Assembly: GCF_017356035.1 (NCBI RefSeq)
Contig: NZ_JAFIQX010000002.1
Span: 372,001-436,000, forward strand
Direction of reading: 5' to 3'
Source of the DNA: Longitalea luteola
GTDB lineage: Bacteria; Bacteroidota; Bacteroidia; Chitinophagales; Chitinophagaceae
DNA: 64,000 nucleotides
Made by a program: the position numbers and the translations under genes. Shown here in pieces: positions 60,756-64,000 of the stretch. The notes under the pieces are model-generated. The model was not told where the DNA came from. It made no database searches and saw only the letters and a list, made by a program, of their open reading frames with translations. Each line of letters starts with the position of its first letter. Position 1 is the stretch's first letter.

Positions 60756-61751
60756 CTATAGCGGTTTTAAACCCAGCACTTCAGTCATAAAACGTTCGGT
60801 TTCCCTTTTAACACCCGGTATATCATTAGACCTGATGGAGGAACCGATAACGTGGTCACCGGTATTGGGCATGGCTACTTCCCGCTTTTTATCAACCGGC
60901 GTTCCCAGCTGGGCGAACATTTCTTTAATAGCGCTCACTTTTACCGTACTATCCTGGTGTACCTGGTCTTTGTAGTAATATAAGGTCAGCGTAGGCTGCC
61001 TGACCCTTTCAAATGTTTTTTTATGCATGCTGGTTTCCAGCAATTCCTGCAGGTTAACGGCCGCCTCTATTCGATAATGATAGGTCCAGTATTTACGGTA
61101 AGCCTCCCGTTTATCTTCTGAATCCAGATATTTTGAACCGGTTACCAGTCTCGCTATCTGTAATCCCCAGGGGTTGTTCAAGACCCAGGCGGTAGGATCA
61201 TTGATGGCAATATTGGGCGACATTAAGATCAGCGCATGAATTTCAGGATACTCTGCTGCCAGCTTCAGCGCCAGCGTACCCCCGGTAGAAGTACCAACCA
61301 GGATGACTTTATTGCCTAACTGTTTTCCAATGGCATAAGCCTGCTTGGCCGATTCCCAGTATTTATCAGCGGTTAAATTAACCATGGGCTCAGTGGTATC
61401 TATGCCATGTTCAGCCAGGCGCGACAAGTATAAGTTGCAACCGAATTTTTTTGCGAGGTCGCGGTGTACCGGATCGCCTTCACCCTGCGAAGCTGTAAAG
61501 CCATGCAGGTATACCAACGCAAACTCGGTCTTGTTCTTTAATGAATCATTGGCCCATACAATGCGGGCTTCATTATCGGGTTTTATTTTGTGAGCCGCTT
61601 CCTGTTGCTGAATGTAATTTACCAGAGCTGTCGGTTCAGCCGGAACCGCCGGCATAGCGCTGGAGTAAACGGGAGTAGAGGGGTTTGGCCCCAGCAAATA
61701 GACAATGATCAAGATTGCCGGAATAAGCAGGGCCCATTTTATCTTACGCAT
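60756..61751 (-). CDS. Exported or anchored alpha/beta hydrolase
   Basis: This 331-residue protein has an N-terminal hydrophobic anchor (WALLIPAILIIVYLLG), then an alpha/beta-hydrolase domain: oxyanion YLHGFTASQGEG, nucleophile GTSTGGTLAL, and a His in NTGDHVIGS; an Asp in YYKDQVHQDS completes the triad. It resembles carboxylesterase/monoglyceride lipase-like proteins of the Hydrolase_4 type. It probably acts in the periplasm, on an unknown ester. It is monocistronic and converges with the PEGA-like gene. Confidence 0.86.
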   Translation of the reverse strand: MRKIKWALLIPAILIIVYLLGPNPSTPVYSSAMPAVPAEPTALVNYIQQQEAAHKIKPDNEARIVWANDSLKNKTEFALVYLHGFTASQGEGDPVHRDLAKKFGCNLYLSRLAEHGIDTTEPMVNLTADKYWESAKQAYAIGKQLGNKVILVGTSTGGTLALKLAAEYPEIHALILMSPNIAINDPTAWVLNNPWGLQIARLVTGSKYLDSEDKREAYRKYWTYHYRIEAAVNLQELLETSMHKKTFERVRQPTLTLYYYKDQVHQDSTVKVSAIKEMFAQLGTPVDKKREVAMPNTGDHVIGSSIRSNDIPGVKRETERFMTEVLGLKPL

Positions 61752-61828
61752 ACCGTAAATTTGGTGTTGAAATTAACAGCTTTTTATTACCTGTAAAAGC
61801 ATTGAGGGGTAATTAAATTTACTTTTTT

Positions 61829-62053
61829 ATGAATTCCGATACCGGCAAGTATATCATGCTCATTGGGGGCGCTGTGGTGGTAATAGGACTTATCATTTAT
61901 TTCTTCCACGACAAACTGCATTGGATCGGCCATCTGCCGGGCGATATCCGCATTGAAAAAGAGAATTTCCGCTTTTATTTTCCCATTACCACCATGATCG
62001 TGTTTAGTGTTCTGATAACGGTTATCCTCAGCATCATTCGCCGGTTCTTTTAA
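61829..62053 (+). CDS. DUF2905 small membrane protein
   Basis: This 74-residue protein has two helices (residues 7-27 and 50-70) joined by the conserved loop LHWIGHLPGDIRIEKENFRFYFPI, the DUF2905 signature. Function unknown, inner membrane. Its stop is followed directly by the large repeat array. Confidence 0.93.
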   Translation: MNSDTGKYIMLIGGAVVVIGLIIYFFHDKLHWIGHLPGDIRIEKENFRFYFPITTMIVFSVLITVILSIIRRFF

Positions 62054-62860
62054 AGAAATTTCAAATCACAAATCGCAAAGACCCAAGGGAAAATCACAAA
62101 TCACAAGACCCAAGGGAAAATCACAAATCACAAGACCCAGGGGAAAATCCCAAATCACAAATCACAAGACTCAAAGAAATCTCAAATCACAAATCGCAAG
62201 AGCCAAAGAAATCACAAATCACAAATGGCAGGACTCAAAGAAATCACAAAATCACAAGACCCAGGGGAAAATCCCAAATCACAAATCACAAGACTCAAAG
62301 AAATCACAAAATCACAAGACCCAGGGGAAAATCCCAAATCACAAATCGTAAGAGCCAAAGAAATCACAAAATTAAATTTGTTTGTGGTTTGGCCGCTTTT
62401 CGGTTCCGGAATTGGGCTTTTGGGAATTTGGCTTTTGGATTTTTGGAGCTTTTTTGGTTCTTGTAAATTGGTTCTTGCAATTTGGTTCCTGGGATTTTGC
62501 TTTGGAAATTGGGCTTTTGGCATTTGGAGCTTTTTTGGTTCTTGCAATTTGGTTCCTGGAATTTGGCTTTAGGAATTGGGCTTTTGGCTTTTGGAGCTTT
62601 TTTGGTTCTTGTAATTTGGTTCTTGTAATTTGGTCCCTGGAATTGGGCTTTTGGCTTTTTGAGCTTTTTTGGTTCTTGCAAATTGGTTCTTGCAATTTGG
62701 TCCCTGGGATTTGGTCCCTGGGATTTGGCTTTGGAAATTGGTCTTTTGGGTTTTGGAGCTTTTTTGGTTCTTGTAAATTGGTTCTTGCAATTTGGTCCCT
62801 GGGATTTGGCTTTAGTGGTTCCTGAATTTCGGTTCCTGGGGGCTGTAACCTCGAATATAT
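62054..62860. repeat. Large bipartite heptad-phased array (copy 2, inverted relative to copy 1)
   Basis: Left part, 62062-62365: 7-base units AAATCAC, AAATCGC, AAAGACC, CAAGGGA and variants, repeated in blocks of about 30-60 bases. Right part, 62390-62840: blocks of TTTTTTGGTTCTTGTAATTT type and GGGCTTTTGG type, also in 7-base phase. Reverse-complemented, the order and wording equal the array at 44069-44555. Open frames through it, including a 147-codon one, are by-products of a period with no stop word. Between 62861 and 62990 nothing is seen. Confidence 0.85.
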
Positions 62861-62996
62861 AATTCAGTGACTGCTATTCGGTTAGGTTTCAGTCATTTAC
62901 ATCAGTTTCAAGACATCAGGGTTTATAAGTGTTATAAAGCCCATATAAACCATTATAAACGTTAATTAATTATACATAAAGTTTCTCCTTTTGCTT

Positions 62997-63025
62997 GCCC
63001 CGCCCATTGATTTAGCGTACCTTTG
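62997..63025 (+). promoter_or_regulatory. Promoter of typA
   Basis: TTG at 62997-62999 (or 62993-62995) and TACCTTTG at 63018-63025 are 18 (or 22) bases apart, matching the consensus. The leader to the ATG at 63116 is about 84 bases. Confidence 0.7.
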
Positions 63026-63115
63026 CGCCTCGTTTGCCATTACTCTAAACAGAGCTTTTTAAGGCATTCATTATTAAGAATTTTAAAAACATTTCCTGTC
63101 AGGAAAAAGGAATTT

Positions 63116-64000
63116 ATGGATATCAGAAATATCGCCATTATTGCCCACGTAGACCACGGAAAAACTACCCTGGTAGACAAAATCTTACACGCTACCAAAG
63201 TGTTTCGTGACAACCAGGAAACTGGTGAGTTGATCATGGACAGTAATGACCTGGAAAGAGAGAGAGGTATCACCATATTCAGTAAGAACGCGGCAGTAAC
63301 GTACAAAGACGTAAAAATTAACGTAATTGATACGCCCGGCCACGCCGACTTTGGTGGTGAGGTAGAACGTGTATTGAAAATGGCGGATGGTGTGTGTTTG
63401 CTGGTTGACGCCTTTGAAGGGCCTATGCCACAAACCCGCTTTGTATTACAGAAGGCGCTGCAGTTAAACCTGCGCCCTATTGTGATCATCAACAAAGTTG
63501 ACAAACCCAACTGCCGTCCCGATGAAGTGCATGATGCTGTATTCGAATTATTCTTCAACCTCGATGCTACCGAAGAGCAGCTGAACTTCCCTACCTACTA
63601 CGGTAGCGGTAAGAACGGCTGGTTCAACGATTCATTAACTCCCTGCGAAGATATTACGCCATTGCTGGATGGTATCATTAAACACGTACCGCCACCAACC
63701 ACAAGCGAAGGTAACCTGCAAATGCAGATCACTTCCCTGGATTATTCCTCTTTCCTGGGGCGTATTGCCATTGGCAGAGTGTCACGCGGCATTATCAAAG
63801 AAAACCAGCCCATTTCATTGGTACAGGGCGATGGAAGCATAAAAAAGACACGTGTAAAGGAATTATATGTGTTTGAAGGTATGGGTAAGAAAAAGGTAAC
63901 GGAAGTAGTGGCCGGTGACCTGTGCGCTGTAGTAGGTATTGAAGGATTTAACATTGGCGATACCATTGCCGATTTCGATAATCCCGAAGCCTTACCGGTG
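63116..64000 (+). CDS. typA: Translational GTPase TypA/BipA (5' part)
   Basis: The frame begins MDIRNIAIIAHVDHGKTTLV and stays open to the window end (295 codons). G-motifs are present: AHVDHGKT (G1), RGITI (G2), DTPGHADFGG (G3) and NKVD (G4). The phrase MDSNDLERERGITIFSKNAA separates TypA from EF-G and LepA. The following domain II begins near residue 200 (LDYSSFLGRIAIGRVSRG). It binds the ribosome and supports assembly of the large subunit, chiefly under cold or stress. The rest of the gene lies outside the window. Confidence 0.96.
   Translation, partial: MDIRNIAIIAHVDHGKTTLVDKILHATKVFRDNQETGELIMDSNDLERERGITIFSKNAAVTYKDVKINVIDTPGHADFGGEVERVLKMADGVCLLVDAFEGPMPQTRFVLQKALQLNLRPIVIINKVDKPNCRPDEVHDAVFELFFNLDATEEQLNFPTYYGSGKNGWFNDSLTPCEDITPLLDGIIKHVPPPTTSEGNLQMQITSLDYSSFLGRIAIGRVSRGIIKENQPISLVQGDGSIKKTRVKELYVFEGMGKKKVTEVVAGDLCAVVGIEGFNIGDTIADFDNPEALPV

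Noticed and set aside
62212-62862. Several open frames of 73-147 codons in both strands of the 62 kb array
   Set aside because: They are a by-product of a 7-base period lacking stop words (7 x 3 = 21 bases); residues are repeated Lys/Gln/Pro/Asn or Phe/Trp/Leu words and overlap in several frames at once.

Overview
The window is a chromosome segment from a member of the Bacteroidota, most likely the Chitinophagaceae (a Niastella- or Chitinophaga-like soil bacterium). Grounds: an alternative complex III (Act) operon running straight into an aa3-type oxidase operon with paired subunit III genes; Bacteroidota promoters of the form TTG-N17-22-TAnnTTTG; weak use of Shine-Dalgarno sequences; and family content such as DUF5522, PorT-like barrels, an RRM protein and a CstB-like sulfur protein. 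No phage, insertion sequence or CRISPR array is visible, and gene order is mostly housekeeping.

Layout. 1-9.1 kb: end of actE, actF, cytochrome oxidase II, I, cyoE, two subunits III, subunit IV, strong terminator, then SCO1 and DUF420 assembly or accessory genes. 9.2-17.2 kb: membrane protein, zinc alcohol dehydrogenase, an overlapping trmB-DUF5522-alkyltransferase-like operon, two tandem tRNA-like RNA genes, an Lrp regulator, a lipoprotein, an OppC-type permease, a glycosyltransferase and a hydrolase. 17.3-24.9 kb: a 21-bp iterated array, a MarR gene with a clear promoter and operator, acyl-CoA dehydrogenase, dGTPase, small proteins, polysaccharide deacetylase with GT2. 25.2-29.1 kb: oxidative pentose phosphate operon gnd-zwf-pgl. 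29.2-44 kb: diheme cytochrome, RRM protein, lone ATPase domain, DUF72, YccF, M23 peptidase, beta-barrel, GT-C-like protein, S9 peptidase, lone KorB-type subunit, acyltransferase, JmjC/cupin protein, Sua5/YciO protein, GNAT. 44-52.4 kb: rnhB, then a sulfur island (Crp/Fnr, TauE, CstB-like, two YeeE halves, two DsrE proteins, TsdA-like cytochrome). 52.5-64 kb: heme A synthase, membrane patatin with lipid kinase, two sets of duplicated small secreted proteins, hydrolase, DUF2905 and the start of typA.

The genes combine into clear modules: ACIII plus oxidase plus CyoE, SCO and heme A synthase form a respiratory chain with its cofactor supply. The sulfur island can plausibly oxidise thiosulfate and persulfides, with the cytochrome feeding electrons to that chain. 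The gnd-zwf-pgl operon makes NADPH.

Two things are not explained by ordinary annotation. First, two tandem RNAs at 12.5-12.8 kb have a class II tRNA core with compensatory acceptor-stem changes but a multi-helix insertion where the variable arm should be. Second, intergenic spaces across the window hold short-word arrays kept in strict 7-bp or 8-bp phase, often with a self-complementary second half. The words differ from place to place but the phase and architecture do not. The largest two (44.1-44.6 and 62.1-62.9 kb) are the same composite in opposite orientation.
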